A stretch of DNA of 64,000 nucleotides from Nymphaea colorata. Lineage: Eukaryota > Streptophyta > Magnoliopsida > Nymphaeales > Nymphaeaceae. The stretch is from contig NC_045139.1 of assembly GCF_008831285.2 (NCBI RefSeq), forward strand, positions 24,596,412 through 24,660,411. Direction: 5' to 3'. The notes under the pieces are model-generated. The model was not told the origin of the DNA, searched no databases, and was given only the letters and a program-made list of their open reading frames with translations. A program made the translations under genes and the position numbers. The first letter of the stretch is position 1, and each line of letters begins with the position of its first letter. This document shows, piece after piece, positions 49,501 through 62,800 of this stretch.

Positions 49501-50584
49501 CTTTATCATTCTCTCTTTATGTTTATATATTTTATTTTATAAATTTTTGTATCAATATGAATGCATATATATATATATATGAATGTCCTACTTTCTCTCT
49601 CTAAAATCTTTTTTTCTCTTTTCAACTCAAATGCCTTCATTTACGAATTTCTTATATATATATATATTATTTCCCTCTATTTAATTTAAGACTTTATTTT
49701 CAAAAACTTATAAAAATATGTATGCATACATATAAAAAACATATATATATATATATATATCTTTCTGTTTCATCCATTTAGTGACCTTTGAAGTCTCTCT
49801 CTCTCTCTCTCTCTCTTTCTTTTTATAAAAACATTTTATCTCTTCAATTCCTTTAAGCATTTTCTCATGATCTTTTATTCACAGACTTCATCAAGACCAA
49901 AGCTTAAGTAATGACTCAATATTGGATTCATGCTTGATGGTCTACAACCTTAATCCATTTTCAAAATTTTTCTTTCTTCATAAACATTTATGTTAACTAT
50001 AAAAACAAAAATCTTAAATGTATATTGCGGTAGGAATGTCTTTAGATGAATGTTGTGCTAAGAATACTTTAGTCATATACGATCAATGCATTTATGTGTT
50101 ATACTTACTTAACATCACTTGTGATTGCAAGCACCACCCCAAAGAACTTAAGCAAGAGGAGATTGAGCTCTAAGTAGGTGATAACCGAATTAGAACAACA
50201 TCTCAAACCTACTTAAAGTCTTAAGAGAATACTAAAATGACTTCAAAATGATTTCTCAAACTTTCCAAATGATATTTGTAAAGATTTTCTCATTCTAGTT
50301 TTCCTTAAAATGTTTTCCATTCTCAAGTGATTCTTCAATAACATCTTCAAAAGTTTGAAACATTAAACTTTCAATATTTTTCTACACCACATTTAGAAAA
50401 GATGTTTGAATCAAAATGAAATGCATCAATAATAAACATAGCTTTTTGGGTTGATTACTTCCGGTAAAGGCACCGCGAGCAGTCGATCCTTATACCAATG
50501 GGCGAGTCCCTTTATCTTATTTTCAAAATAAAAACTTATTTTTTTGGAGCACTCCAAATACCAAAAATTTTGGGGACGTGAATA
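46597..50584 (+). mobile_element. Large solo LTR, copy 3
   Basis: It starts TGTAATAAACC and ends GGACGTGAATA (final CA changed to TA). CCTTT flanks both sides (46592-46596 and 50585-50589), a perfect 5-bp duplication. Length is 3988 bp. It shares the TATA box (CTTATAAATACCCCC near 47365), CT-rich leader, the ~170-bp 'AAGAGGCTATGCTC' units (six or so, 47700-48920, some expanded by 'ATATTCTTGTTGTT' runs) and the 3' terminal region. It lacks the 60-bp array of copies 1 and 2, and has a GC-rich stretch at 46990-47150 instead. Frames such as the Asn/Lys/Phe-repeat frame at 47817-48086 come from the tandem repeats. Confidence 0.8.
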
Positions 50585-50589
50585 CCTTT

Positions 50590-52142
50590 GCACTTGCCTT
50601 TGAAAGAGTAAAATATAGAGGCTTTTGAAACTTTACTTTTCCATCAAAGTCTCATACCAAGGATGTTCTCATGATTAATAGTTATATTTTACTGGTTAAG
50701 ATTATTCTTTAGGTTTTCAGAGTTAGCCTCATGTGTATTAATTCCATTGTAAATTAGACCATAGATTCAATTATAATGCTCATGAAATGTGAGAGTTTCA
50801 TTGTATTTTAGGTTGTTGCATGGTCAACCTACGGTAGTTAAATGTGAAATATTTTCTCCTTGAATCTATCGGATCATTGGTTTTATTTGAATAACTTGCT
50901 TTAACGTAGGGAGTTTGACAAACCATATTTTGGAGCACTATGTGAATGTATGTCCATAAAAGTCTCCATAAGTATGAAAGAAAAGAGATTGTATAATGGT
51001 AGGAAGTATAATATGCAATAGCAGAGGTCATGCAGTATATAACTTTATTTAGATCTGGTGAGAATGAATTTCACAACAAATTCATGCGAGATCTTATTTG
51101 GATAATAAAGTTATATATATATACATCTTCTTTTCATTATTTGTATTAGAAAATGATTGAGAATTATTTGTTATGTATCAATGATGATAATGTGTTGGTG
51201 CCATATTGTTTTGTGATCATTTAGAATTTCTCTTAGTTGGATATATTAAGTTTTATGTGATCACAGTTAGTTGTCTTATATGATTCTCTAAATTTTTGTT
51301 ATACATTTTGCGTGAGGCTTTTCTCTCACTTGAAAATGGGAATTCACCAAAATAGCAACTTAAATAACCAATTGAAGTGATTTAAGGTCAACATTTGTGC
51401 CAACTTCCAAAAAATTCAAGTGAGAGGTCCCAGTTATCAAATGCCCTAGATAGGGTATGAGAGAAAATACCATTAAAGAAAATGACAAATTAAGGGGTTA
51501 AACCGAGAGTTTACTGACATCCCTGCAACATCTGACCTCCCTTTTTCAAAATAATTGTTTAAAGGGTTCAAACTATTTTGAAATTAGATTTGAAAAACTT
51601 TTCGAAAACAAACACATCTCCCCCTTCTTCCCAAGATCAATAACTATTGATAAGAGATCAGGATGATGCCTCTAGAATATTTGGGGTTTTACAATATAAA
51701 AAGCAACGTTCCTAACATGTAGACTATTTATAAGAATTTAATTTGTAAAAGATTTTGTAAGACTATTATGAAATATATATGGATAAAAAAGATTGGTTGG
51801 GAGGGGAATCCAAAAAAAAAAAAAAAAGAACATGCCATCTACGTGGGGACTAAAACATTTCTCATAGATTATGAAAGGAAATATCAGGTGCATGGAAGCA
51901 ACCAAACGAGAAGGTCTAGCCACCTTCTTTTATAAGTGCAACTAGGACTCATGGTAAAGGCTGTAACACTCAGTCTGGAAGCTAGTGAGGGAGAGACTTA
52001 CACCCGTTTTTAGTCATGGTTCTAACAGACAACGATTTGATGTTCTTCCACTTGGTCCCCAAGTGTAGGGAGCCAACTGCGAAACATGGGATTCAAGAGG
52101 CCGATGTCTACAACTCTCAACCTTGGGATCTGCTGAGTACAT

Positions 52143-52184
<42 letters not shown>

Positions 52185-52331
52185 ATGGGTAGTGCAACTA
52201 GTTGGGTTGGGTGGAGTGTTGAAGGAATGTCCTCTGTTAGAATCTTAGAAAGTACTATCCTGATGGTATTGACGAGTGTTGATCTTAGGATTAGGGGTTC
52301 CATTATGAGGCCAAGTAAAACATGTTCTTAT

Positions 52332-52376
<45 letters not shown>

Positions 52377-53089
52377 ATGGAAGCTTTTGACTTCAATGTA
52401 GATTTGTTTGTCTTCTCTTTCACCAAAAATAGTTTATTTAAGAGTTTCTTGTGCTGGTCCTACTCTAGACCTACCAAAAGTTCTTGTGGTTTGATCTGCA
52501 ACTTATTTGAATCCAACCCAGTTTTACCAATGTCCACAAGAGTATAGAAAATATTTTTTCCTGCAAAGTCACACTATATTTTTCAAAATTCTTATAAGAC
52601 CACACCATCCTTTCAAAAATTTTATATGGTCAAATTAACTTTTTTAAAATTGTAACCAGGTACGAGCGTTAAACCTAACTCTAATACCATTAAAATGACT
52701 CGGCCCACTCTTACACCAAACTCAGGCCTTTGATTCGACAGTTCTCAACCGGCTCCTTAGTAGCTTCAATTCTAACTTGAAAAATGATATGAACAAGGAC
52801 AATTAATCAATTTCATAACTTTTTTGTATGTCCCTTAATATTGCTTACAATTTTATATATTAGATTAAACTTTTAGGATGTTAAATTGATAGCTCTTGGC
52901 CCTGCATGTGCATTTATATACTACTAAAAAAGTTTAATAAAAGTGTAGATAATGAGTCATGTTAAAGGGATTTAGTGTAGCTGGTTGGGCTTTTCACTGG
53001 CAGAATACTATTATTTGCCGGTTCCGTTCTTGGAAATGTCAACCTCATGGAAAAAACCAAAACAAGCATATGCTGCCAATTAGCGAGAA
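50590..53089. other. Intergenic with CT microsatellites; upstream of the NAC exons
   Basis: No gene recognised. It contains poly-A (51812-51827) and two CT microsatellites (52144-52178 and 52332-52373, the second after a run of nine C). I searched here for the expected first NAC exon (motif like P-G-F-R-F-H-P-T-D-E-E-L) and did not find it. Confidence 0.5.
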
Positions 53090-53281
53090 ACTAAACATGG
53101 ACTTAGGGCCAATTTCCTCGAGTTATATACATAATTAAAAAAAAAATCCCTCATATATACTCATGTGACATAGATTTGGAATGTTGAGACTAAACATGGA
53201 CTTAAGGCCAATTTCCTCGAGCTATACATAATTAAAAGAATTTTTTTTTCCCTCATATATACTCATGGATTTGGAATGTTC
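53090..53281. repeat. ~99-bp tandem duplication next to the NAC exon
   Basis: ACTAAACATGGACTTA occurs at 53090 and 53189. Both units continue with 'GGCCAATTTCCTCGAG', 'CATAATTAAAA', 'CCTCATATATACTCATG' and 'GATTTGGAATGTT'. The second unit ends 46 bases before the NAC exon acceptor and supplies part of its pyrimidine-rich upstream sequence. Confidence 0.8.
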
Positions 53282-53327
53282 CCTTCCATGCTTTTCTCGG
53301 TAATATTGCTTTCTTTTTTTTTAACAG

Positions 53328-54135
53328 AGAACGCTAAAAGGGATGCAGATTTTTGCTTCTTCACAAAGAAGACAAGGACAAGATGTAACAATGTGGGGTA
53401 TTGGGTATCATGTAGTGACTTTGAAACAGTGACGCTGTTTGGGGAAGAACAGCGAATGGCAACCAAGAGAGACTACCGATTCCATTATATGAATGGTACT
53501 GCCACTTGCTGGTTCTTGACTGAATTTGTTCTTGATGACAAATTTCGAGCAAAAGTCCAACTACCAGCTGATGGAGTAAGCACTCAAATACATTCATATT
53601 TTCTGCCGCTTTCTGTGCGCATGCGCATGCATATACTAGGGCCACGTTCATATATGTATAGGGTCATAAAAATCATATTTGCATATTACAGTTCCCACAT
53701 TGCATCCTCTTATCTACTTCTGGCATTCTAAATTTCATGAAAATTTATATTGAGTTCATCATAAAATATGATTTGATTGAAAGAATAAGCAACGAAGATT
53801 TTGTGAGGCCGTTCATGATTGATCTAGATTCAGGCAATTACGGCTCTTTATTATGGTCATGCATACTTATTTATTAAGATTGAAACCATTTTTACGCCCA
53901 CTCGGACGAGTCTATGGTTGTGTTTGGATGACACCTTAAAAAGTGATGTTTTGTAGAAAGCATGTTTCGTGATAACTTAGCTTCTAACCAGTTTTTTTTA
54001 ACCTGGTTTGTATGTTTAAATGATAGCAAAATGATGATCTCAAGTACGGGCTTTAATTCTAGCCCAAGATTTAAGTTACAAGGGTATGGGTATGATTTGA
54101 GTATGGATATGGAGATACGGGTATGGACATGGTAA

Positions 54136-54216
<81 letters not shown>

Positions 54217-57200
54217 CGAAAGGAACTGAACAAATAACATAAATAAGATCATTATGTTAATGAATAATAACTCTAAAGAATATGACGAAAATTGGTTGGA
54301 CAAAATTAAATCAAGTAAAATTTAGATCAAAGTAACCAATATGTCCAAGTACCCACTTTAAGTACATGTAGAGAAACATATGTATGTGAACTTCACTGAA
54401 GTACCCATATAACTTAACCCAAGATCCTAGGACTCAGGGTAAGACTTTTGCAGCATTAATAAAAACAGGTGAACTCAAATGCATATATTTAAAATCTAAA
54501 GTAATCAAATGACCCTTAATCATCGGACCTGGCTTCCGAGTATTTCTCTGGTCAAAAAAAAATATTATAGATGTGAGGAGCCCTAGAATGTTTGATGAGC
54601 TCACCTGGACATTAATCAACTGTACTACTCAAAAAGAAATCGAGCATGCTCTTGAGAGAATTGAGAGCACAAAGAGGAAAGGGAATTTCTCACGTATGTT
54701 TCACTAATTGTTACAAGCACATATATATACAGAAAGGAGAAGATTTACGAAGATTTACAATATCCACTAATTTTGGAGTGGATGAAGGAAGATCATAACA
54801 AGGCAGAATCTGCCATGATTGTCATTTAAGTTTCCTCAACGTCTCCCTCAATTTTCCTTTCCATTGAGTACGTTTTTATCCTCAACGTCTTCCTTGATTT
54901 TTGGCTTTCTATTATTTTGGCTACCATGCGTTTCATCCTCAACGACTTCCTTGATTTTTGCCTTTTCAATAAATACTCTCTCATCCTTAGTATCTTCAAG
55001 GATCTCATTGATCTTCAGCAGCCGAGGATTTTGGGTATCCCTAAATTCTCGTCTTGCTGATTTACTCTTATCATGCCCCCTCAAACTGGATGGTGGGTAA
55101 ACGACACCCAGTTTGCCTCTGAGATATTCGGTAGAGGATCTAGACAAGCCTTTTGTGAAAATATCAGCAACCTGTTGAGATGAGGGGACATAATGAGTAA
55201 CTAAGGTCCCCAATGCCACTTTCTCTCGTAAAAAATGATAATCAATGGCAACATGTTTCATTCGTGAATGAAACACTGGTTTAATGCTGACTTGCAAAGC
55301 AGACATATTGTCACAGTATAGCTGTGGGGGGTCAGTAATACGAATACCAATATCTTTGAGTATGAATGAAAGCCATGTTAGTTCAGCTGCTGCAGAGGCC
55401 ATCGATCGATATTCAGCTTCAGTTGTAGAGCGAGCCACGGTTGGCTGTTTTTTAGCTGTCCAGGAGATAGCATTTGTGCCAATGAACGTACAAAAACCTG
55501 TTGTGGACCGTCGTGTTTCTTGACACCCAGCCCAATCAGAATCGGAATAAGCGTGCAAGCGAAAAACTGACTGTGGTGAAAGTATACAACCTAGTTCAAT
55601 GGTCCCATGAACATATCGAAGTATTCTTTTAACAAGCATAAATTGACTTTGAGTAGGCTGCTGCATATATTGACTGACATAGTTCACACTATAAGTGATA
55701 TCAGGACGTGTGAACGTGAGACATTGAAGTCCACCTACCAAGCTGCGATAGAGTGTAGGATTGGCAAATAATGGATCTCCAGAAGGCGACCGAAAATGCT
55801 GAACAAGAGGTGTTACAGCAGGTTTACAAGCTGTTAAATTGGCACGTTCCAAGATACTGTATGCATATCTCTTTTGATTAAGGAAAAGACCTTGAGGCGT
55901 TTTGAGAACTTCAATACCAAGGAAGTGATGTAAACTTCCTAAATCCTTCATCAAAAACTCATGATTAAGCTCATTGATAAATTCTTGAACGAAAGAATTA
56001 TTGCTGCCAGTCAAGATGATGTCATCCACGTATAACAATAGAATGATGGTACCTTTTTTATGATGGCAAATATAGAGAGAAGAATCGGAAATACTGCAAA
56101 AGAAACCTTTGGAGAGTAGAAAAAATCCGAACCTATCATACCATGCCCTTGGAGCTTGCCGAAGTCCGTAAAGAGCTTTATGAAGTCGACATACATGATT
56201 TGGTTTGGTAGGATCTTCAAAACCTTGTGGCTGCTCAACATAAACGGTTTCTTTGAGCTCTCCATGTAAAAAAGCATTCTGGACATCAAGTTGCCTAATA
56301 TCCCAATTTCGAGATAGAGCGATAGTCAAGACAATGCGAATTGTGGCTGGTTTGATGACTGGTGAAAATGTTTCCATGAAGTCAATTCCTGGAATTTGGT
56401 TGAAGCCACGAGCCACTAATCGAGCTTTTAGGCGATCTAAAGTTCCATCGCTTTTTTGCTTGGTTTTGAAGACCCATCTGGTAGAGATGACATTCATATC
56501 AGCAGTTCGGGGTATTAGAGTCCATGTTTTGCATAGATTCAATGCTGCTATTTCTTCCTCCACTGCTTTCACCCATCCTGGATGTTTGAACGCCTCTTTG
56601 ACTGTTTTAGGTTCCAAGGGAACCGGAAGAGAAATGAAATACTTTGGATTGGGCTTAACTATGCCATCTTTTGCCCTGGTGACCATGGAATGTGAGTTGA
56701 TAAGAGATGGTGGCTGCGGATCAATGGGAGTGTGTGATATGGAGTCAGTGAGAGAGAGCTCGATGGCCTGTTGAGGAGAGCTAGCATCTATAACATGAGA
56801 ATGGTTAGCACCCGTAGCAAGGGGAAAATCGCCACCACTTGTAGCTAAATCATGATTGTCGTTGTGACAACGAGTTCTAATGGAATCATTTGCAAGATCA
56901 TTGTTAGAGCCAGGCTGAGGTCCTTCTTCAACTGATTGGTTGTCGTCAAGCCATGCCTTGTAGGTGACGCCTTCTTGAGATTGAGAAATTGATGAAAATA
57001 AATTCCCAGGTTGTCGAAAAGGAAATATATTTTCATCAAAAACAACATTTCTGGATATAAAAATCTGACCTGTTGGTGGGTATAAGCATTTATATCCTTT
57101 ATGTGCTGAGCTATACCCTATAAAAACACAGGGTAAGGATCTAGGCTCCAACTTGTTCTTAGCATAATCTCGTAGATAAGGGAAACATCGGCTTCCAAGA

Positions 57201-59811
57201 ACTCTCATGCATCCATAATCTGCCCCTTTTTTGAAGACGAGCTGGAATGGATTATTCATATTAAGAGTCGGTGTTGGCAGTCGATTGATTAACCACACTG
57301 CTGTAGAGAAGGCTTCCACCCAAAATTTTGTAGGTATACTAGCGTGAAACATCATAGCAAGTCCAAGTTCAACTATAGTTCGATGTCTGCGTTCAACCAT
57401 TCCGTTTTGAGGAGGGGTTTTAGGACATGCTTTTAGGTGTTGAATACCATATTCACGCAAGTATGAAGCAAGAGAATTACTATTAAATTCTCCTCCTTCA
57501 TCAGTTTGAAAAATTTTTATTCTTTTCCCAAACTGGTTTTCCACAAATTTGTGAAAAATTTTAAAAATCTCATAAAAGTCTGACTTGAATCGCATTGGAT
57601 AAAACCAAATGAAACGAGTAGATTCATCAACAAAGATTGCATAATACTTATATTGTTGAGATCCGATGATCGGAGCAGGCCCCCATAGATCACAATGCAC
57701 ACGACCAAGAAATTCATCACAATGTTCTTCAATAGGAAGATAAGGAAGACGACATGACTTAGCCAATTGACAGCTGGAACATAAAAATCTGCTACTAGAT
57801 GGGCCAAGAATTTTAATGGCCTTTTTATTTACTAAAAACTCTACTACCTGCTGATTTATGTGGCCAAGGCGATGATGCCACACTTCTTTATTTGCTCCTC
57901 GAAATCTAACTGAGAAAAACGCCTTGTGATTTCCTTGAAGTTTTGACGCTGCTCCTACATTTTTCAGCATGTAAAGACCATCATGCCTGGTTCCGGACGC
58001 CACAATCTGCCGATTCCTCTTGTCCTTTATAAGAAAACCATTAGCCGAGAATTCAAAGATATAAGGCATGTCTGCTGTTAATTGACTGACTGAAATTAAA
58101 TTCTTTTTAATTTCTGGAACCACCAAAACATTCTTGAGAGGAATAGTATTTTGCCCATCATTAACGATAGCATTTCCTACATGCGTGATGTCAAGTTTCT
58201 GGCCATTGCCTACCATTATCTTTTCTGAACCATAATATTTAGCTGAGATATTGAGATTACCTGGTTCCGATGTAATATGAGCAGACACTCCAGTATCTGG
58301 AAACCATTGTTGATCTTGTCCATCTGCAATCTTCATTGCAGCCAACGCCTGAGGAACTTGTTGGGGCTGGAATGTTTGATTAAAACGATGCCAGCAATTA
58401 AGTGCAGAATGGTTTCTTTTGTTGCAGATTTGGCACACGACTCCCTTTGAAGAGGCATTGGACTGATTATTATTTTCCCTTTTGTCGTTGTTGAATGAAT
58501 TACCTTGGCTGGCTTTACGAAATTCGCGTCCCTTAGAGTTGAACGCCTGATTTTTATATCCCTTATACCTTTGATTTTGAACACGTTGATTCACAAATGC
58601 CACCTGAGGACCTGAAATATCTCCATACATATTCTTTACCGTCTCATGACTTTCAAGCAAGGCGATGACTTCCAAATATGGTGGAGTCGGTGGACGCATA
58701 TAGGTCGTTCTAAAGGACTCATATTCTGGCCCGAGACCAGTCAATAGCCAAAAAACTTTGGATTGATCTGAAACTGGTTTTCCAATAACAGCAAGTTCGT
58801 CGCATATAATTTTGAAATTTCTGGTGTATTCAGCAATACTTAGATTGCCTTTTCGGTTCATCTGAAGTCTTTGCATAAGGAGCATTTCTCGCTCCTGCGA
58901 CTCATAAGCAAATCTGTGGTTTAAAGTATCCCATACCTGTTTGGAGGTTTTTAGGCCGACGACCAACCCCAATATTTCTTCAGATAGGGTTCCTGTGATC
59001 CATCCACGTAGCAACCGATCTGATCTTTGCCAGGCATTGAAATCTGGATTCACAGCTTGTTCAACTGCAGCACTGTTGCTGGGAAGATATCTATCAGGCA
59101 TAGGGGTTTCTCCATTAACGAAACCAGTCATATCCTGACTTTCAATTAGTCCTAGCACCTGCGTCTGCCATAGGAGAAAATTGGACTGGGTCAATTTGAT
59201 ATGGCTCTGATACCATGAGAGAATTGAGAGCACAAAGAGGAAAGGGAATTTCTCACGTATGTTTCACTAATTGTTACAAGCACATATATATACAGAAAGG
59301 AGAAGATTTACGAAGATTTACAATATCCACTAATTTTGGAGTGGATGAAGGAAGATCGTAACAAGGCAGAATCTGCCATGATTGTCATTTAAGTTTCCTC
59401 AACGTCTCCCTCAATTTTCCTTTCCATTGAGTACGTTTTTATCCTCAACGTCTTCCTTGATTTTTGGCTTTCTATTATTTTGGTTACCATGCGTTTCATC
59501 CTCAACGACTTCCTTGATTTTTGCCTTTTCAATAAATACTCTCTCATCCTTAGTATCTTCAAGGATCTCATTGATCTTCAGCAGCCGAGGATTTTGGGTA
59601 TCCCTAAATTCTCGTCTTGCTGATTTACTCTTATCAGCTCTGTCCGATGTTTTTTAAATGCTCCAGAGGAATAGATGAAGAGAAGAAAAACTGGTCGTTC
59701 TTATTTCTTTCTCAGACCTTGTTGAAGTGATGTTTATTGGAATTATGCAATGAACAGGTCGAGTACGTACTCTGCATTCTCTTTGAGTCGGACGAGGAAC
59801 CTCAACCTTGA
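53328..59811 (+). CDS. NAC-domain protein gene, partial (two 3' exons)
   Basis: Exon 53328-53575 follows a strong acceptor (TTCTTTTTTTTTAACAG) and encodes NAC subdomains C and D: 'RDADFCFFTKKTRTR' (as in x-F-F-x-x-K/R), 'NNVGYWVSCSDFETVTLFGE', 'ATKRDYRFHYMN' and 'TATCWFLTEFVL' (as in T-x-W-x-M-x-E-Y-x-L). It ends in phase 0 at a GTAAGC donor. Exon 59758-59811 (acceptor AATGAACAG) continues with 'VEYVLCILFESDEEPQP' and a stop, matching the NAC D-x-x-V-L-C-R-I-F motif. The 6182-bp intron contains an antisense Copia. NAC proteins are plant transcription factors that bind DNA as dimers. Odd points: the usual K-A-T-G after G-Y-W is V-S-C-S, no exon with the N-terminal subdomains A-B is visible upstream, and there is almost no C-terminal regulatory region. 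It may be a diverged or truncated member or a decaying gene. I am fairly sure of the family, less of function. Confidence 0.72.
53576..54652. other. NAC intron, part before the Copia
   Basis: No exon seen. A MITE-like end 'ATCAAATGACCCTTA' near 54500-54514 resembles the Tourist-like element at 6393. A TA microsatellite occupies 54140-54215. Confidence 0.5.
54140..54215. repeat. (TA)n microsatellite in the NAC intron
   Basis: About 38 uninterrupted AT dinucleotides. It generates a spurious Tyr-Ile frame. Confidence 0.95.
54653..59636 (-). mobile_element. Young, apparently intact Copia retrotransposon
   Basis: This 4984-bp element has identical-length 421-bp LTRs (TG...CA), a perfect 5-bp target duplication GCTCT (54648-54652 and 59637-59641), a primer-binding site, a polypurine tract and a single open polyprotein frame. 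The LTRs differ at only two positions (54795/59358 and 54921/59484), about 0.5%, so insertion is recent. It lies antisense to the NAC gene within its intron. All parts needed for transposition are present; activity cannot be judged from sequence. Confidence 0.95.
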
Positions 59812-62800
59812 ACACCTTTGATGCCAACAAGCTCTATGATGGAAGTAAAAGAAGCAAGCTTCATGATCGAGTCAGAGCACTGTGTGTTCCGAGGATTGGT
59901 ACATCACCACTAGGTCTAGAATATGTAGCTACAACATTAGGTAGAAGGGGAAGCTACTTTAAATATTAGCTTTATTTCAATAAATGTACTCAACCTGAAG
60001 ATGAACTCTTTTAATGACAAGGCTTGCTTATGATTCTTTGCCTTCTCTTTTGTATATTTATTCTTAGATGGCTAAAAATTAAAAAACTGTGATAAAAAAT
60101 GACATTGAATCGCTATTAAAAGCATATGAACCGTTGCCGTATCATAAACCATCGCTAATGCTTACATGGTAGTTGTTTGTTAATGATAGATTTTTAATGT
60201 TTAGTCATCGGACAACATCTGGTATATATGCCTCGCTGTATGCATGTTGCTAGATGTCTCAAATTTAAAAATTTGTTGCTTAAAAACAATTTTTGTTAAA
60301 CTGATATTAACTGTGTTTATGTTGGACAATGGTTTATAGTGGTTTAGTGACTATTTATAGTCTTCTTAATAACGACGTTCTAAATTTTACGACACATCTG
60401 GCAACTATTTAGCACATGGCATGAACGTTTCGTATATATGGTCTTTGTAATTTCAAGTACTTACGACTCTAAGGCCAAGAGATGCCTAGGGCAAAGCTAG
60501 CAGTATAGGCCATTTAATGCATTGCTCCCCCTACCCCTCCCAATTGGCACAAAGGATGTATGGTGCCCAAGCCACTCAAATCAGTGATCTGCATAGGGAG
60601 CACTAGCCCATGCCAGGGAGCCAACAACTCTCAAGATCTATTATTAGAATCTCATACCTATAGATTTAAGGTCTCCCCCAATTCGACCTTAAAATCCACT
60701 GTTTTTTACATGAAATGTGTATGGATCTTTGCGAATCCAACCCTGCTGGAGGTTAGACCTCCCACTATTTTATTATAACAAATCAAAAATTGCTATAGAA
60801 AAACAAGAGAGAACAACTCCGTTTACAAACTTTGGAGTATAGCAACAACATCAACACCAGGGTTGGTCTGGAGAATTGAAATTCTATGAGCAAAATTATA
60901 GACATTCACAAAGTTGGGAAGATGGGAGTGACGACTTTCGACAAGCCCTCTCCGCCACCTAAGCCATTGGAGGCCACAAAAAGATTCATGTCCTCACAGC
61001 TAACAAACGGCGCAATGATGGAGTCAAAAACGCTGGTTTTCTCCCTGTCTCCTCTGATCCAAAATGTGGGACTCATAATGAACATGGTTGTTCAAACCTC
61101 CTTTGATGCCAAAGACCGTCACCGTCCACCCATTCTTTCTTCTGACCACTATTTGAACGCACAAGTCATTTTCTCATAATGATTGGCTAGCCATCCACAA
61201 GAATCCCCGTTACTAGTTGCTAGCTTCCGTGCCTGATCTAGCGAAGGCTGAGGAACTGTCCACACAAGCAGCCCAAACTCTCCACTCCAAGTCCTTGATC
61301 CCTACAACATCTCCCCCATGAAGCATCTGGCAAGACAGACGAACTGAAAGACTTACGAAAAGTCCAGAGGTTCCATATGACAATAAGCCAACCTCTCTTG
61401 AAGCTAGAAGAAGACCTACCATTTAAGTCTCGAGTTAAAATTTCTATGAGGCACCCTAGATTTGCCGAAGCTTTTGACAACGTATTTCCACACTCTCACA
61501 GATCTATGGCAGGTGAACAAAATATGAATTGCTGATTCCTCACTCTTATGACACATATGGCAACAATAAGCCAAAAAGAAGCCCTTTTTCTGCAAACAAT
61601 CCTGGGTGGGAAGCTTCTCTTGACTAGCTATAAAGTAAAACCAGCTAGCCTTTGGGGGGGCTCCTTATGCCATAGCCACTTCCTCCAACTTTTCTCCGGA
61701 TACTTGACTCTGATAGTCTCCCAAATATCCCTAGCTTTAACACTTAGAGCAGCCTCAGCCTGGAACAAGAGCACATTAGGTGAGCCCCTGAAGAGAGGGG
61801 ATGTCATTGCTGTGAATAATGTCTAGAGGGGCCTCCCTCATTTGGGAGAGGGAGTAAGGAAAATACCTTCGAACAACACTGAAATCCTTCGGTGTTGATA
61901 GATCTCTAAGGCAAACATCAGCCCATCTGTCCGACCAAAAAGAAACCTGCCCATCCGCCACCTTCCATCTAATGTTGTTCTTAATATCTTTCCAAGCTTC
62001 ATGCAGCCCCTTCATGAACCAGGAAGGGTGTTTCCCTTTTGTTTGATCAAGATAACCCCATAAAAACTTCGCCATAAGAAATCTAATTTGTTGGCAACCT
62101 GAGAGGGAAGAATGAACACAGCCGACCAATATCAAATGATGCTAGAAATCACAAACTTTAAGAGGCAAAGACGCCCGAAGTATGCTAAAAGCTTGGTCTT
62201 ACAAGCCGTAAGATTCTTGATAATTTTCTCCGTGAGCTCCTGCACCCATCCTCATTAAGTTGTCCAAGAAAGAAGGGAAGACCAAAACACCAACGAAGTA
62301 GCTAACACCATGGTAGGACAGTACTAATGTAGGCCAGAATCCTATCACTGATGTGATAAGGGTTAATGCTGGAGTTCTGGCAATTCACCTTCAGACCAAT
62401 ATGGAGGTGGAGCCTGTCACGAACACTGGCAATAATCCAGATCGGGGAGAGGTTACCTCGGCTGAACATGAGCACATCATCTGCAAAAGAAAGCATGCTC
62501 GGGTAGGAGCCCACATGAGGGAACTTAGGAAGTCGAATAAGCCCTTGGTCGACTTTCATCTGAACACACATATAAACCAGCTCCATAACCACTATAAATA
62601 AGGGCACAAAGGGTCTCCTTGGCGGAGACCCCTCTTAAGATGAAGAAAGAAAAACTCTCCAATTCTTTCATTGATTTGGACTGAAGCTGAAGCAGTGGTG
62701 ACGCAAACCATAATGCGCTCCACCCAAGTAGACTCGAATCCAAGGTGCAAAAGAGCATGACGGAGAAAGATCTAGCTGGAAGCATACTGCCCCTTTCTTA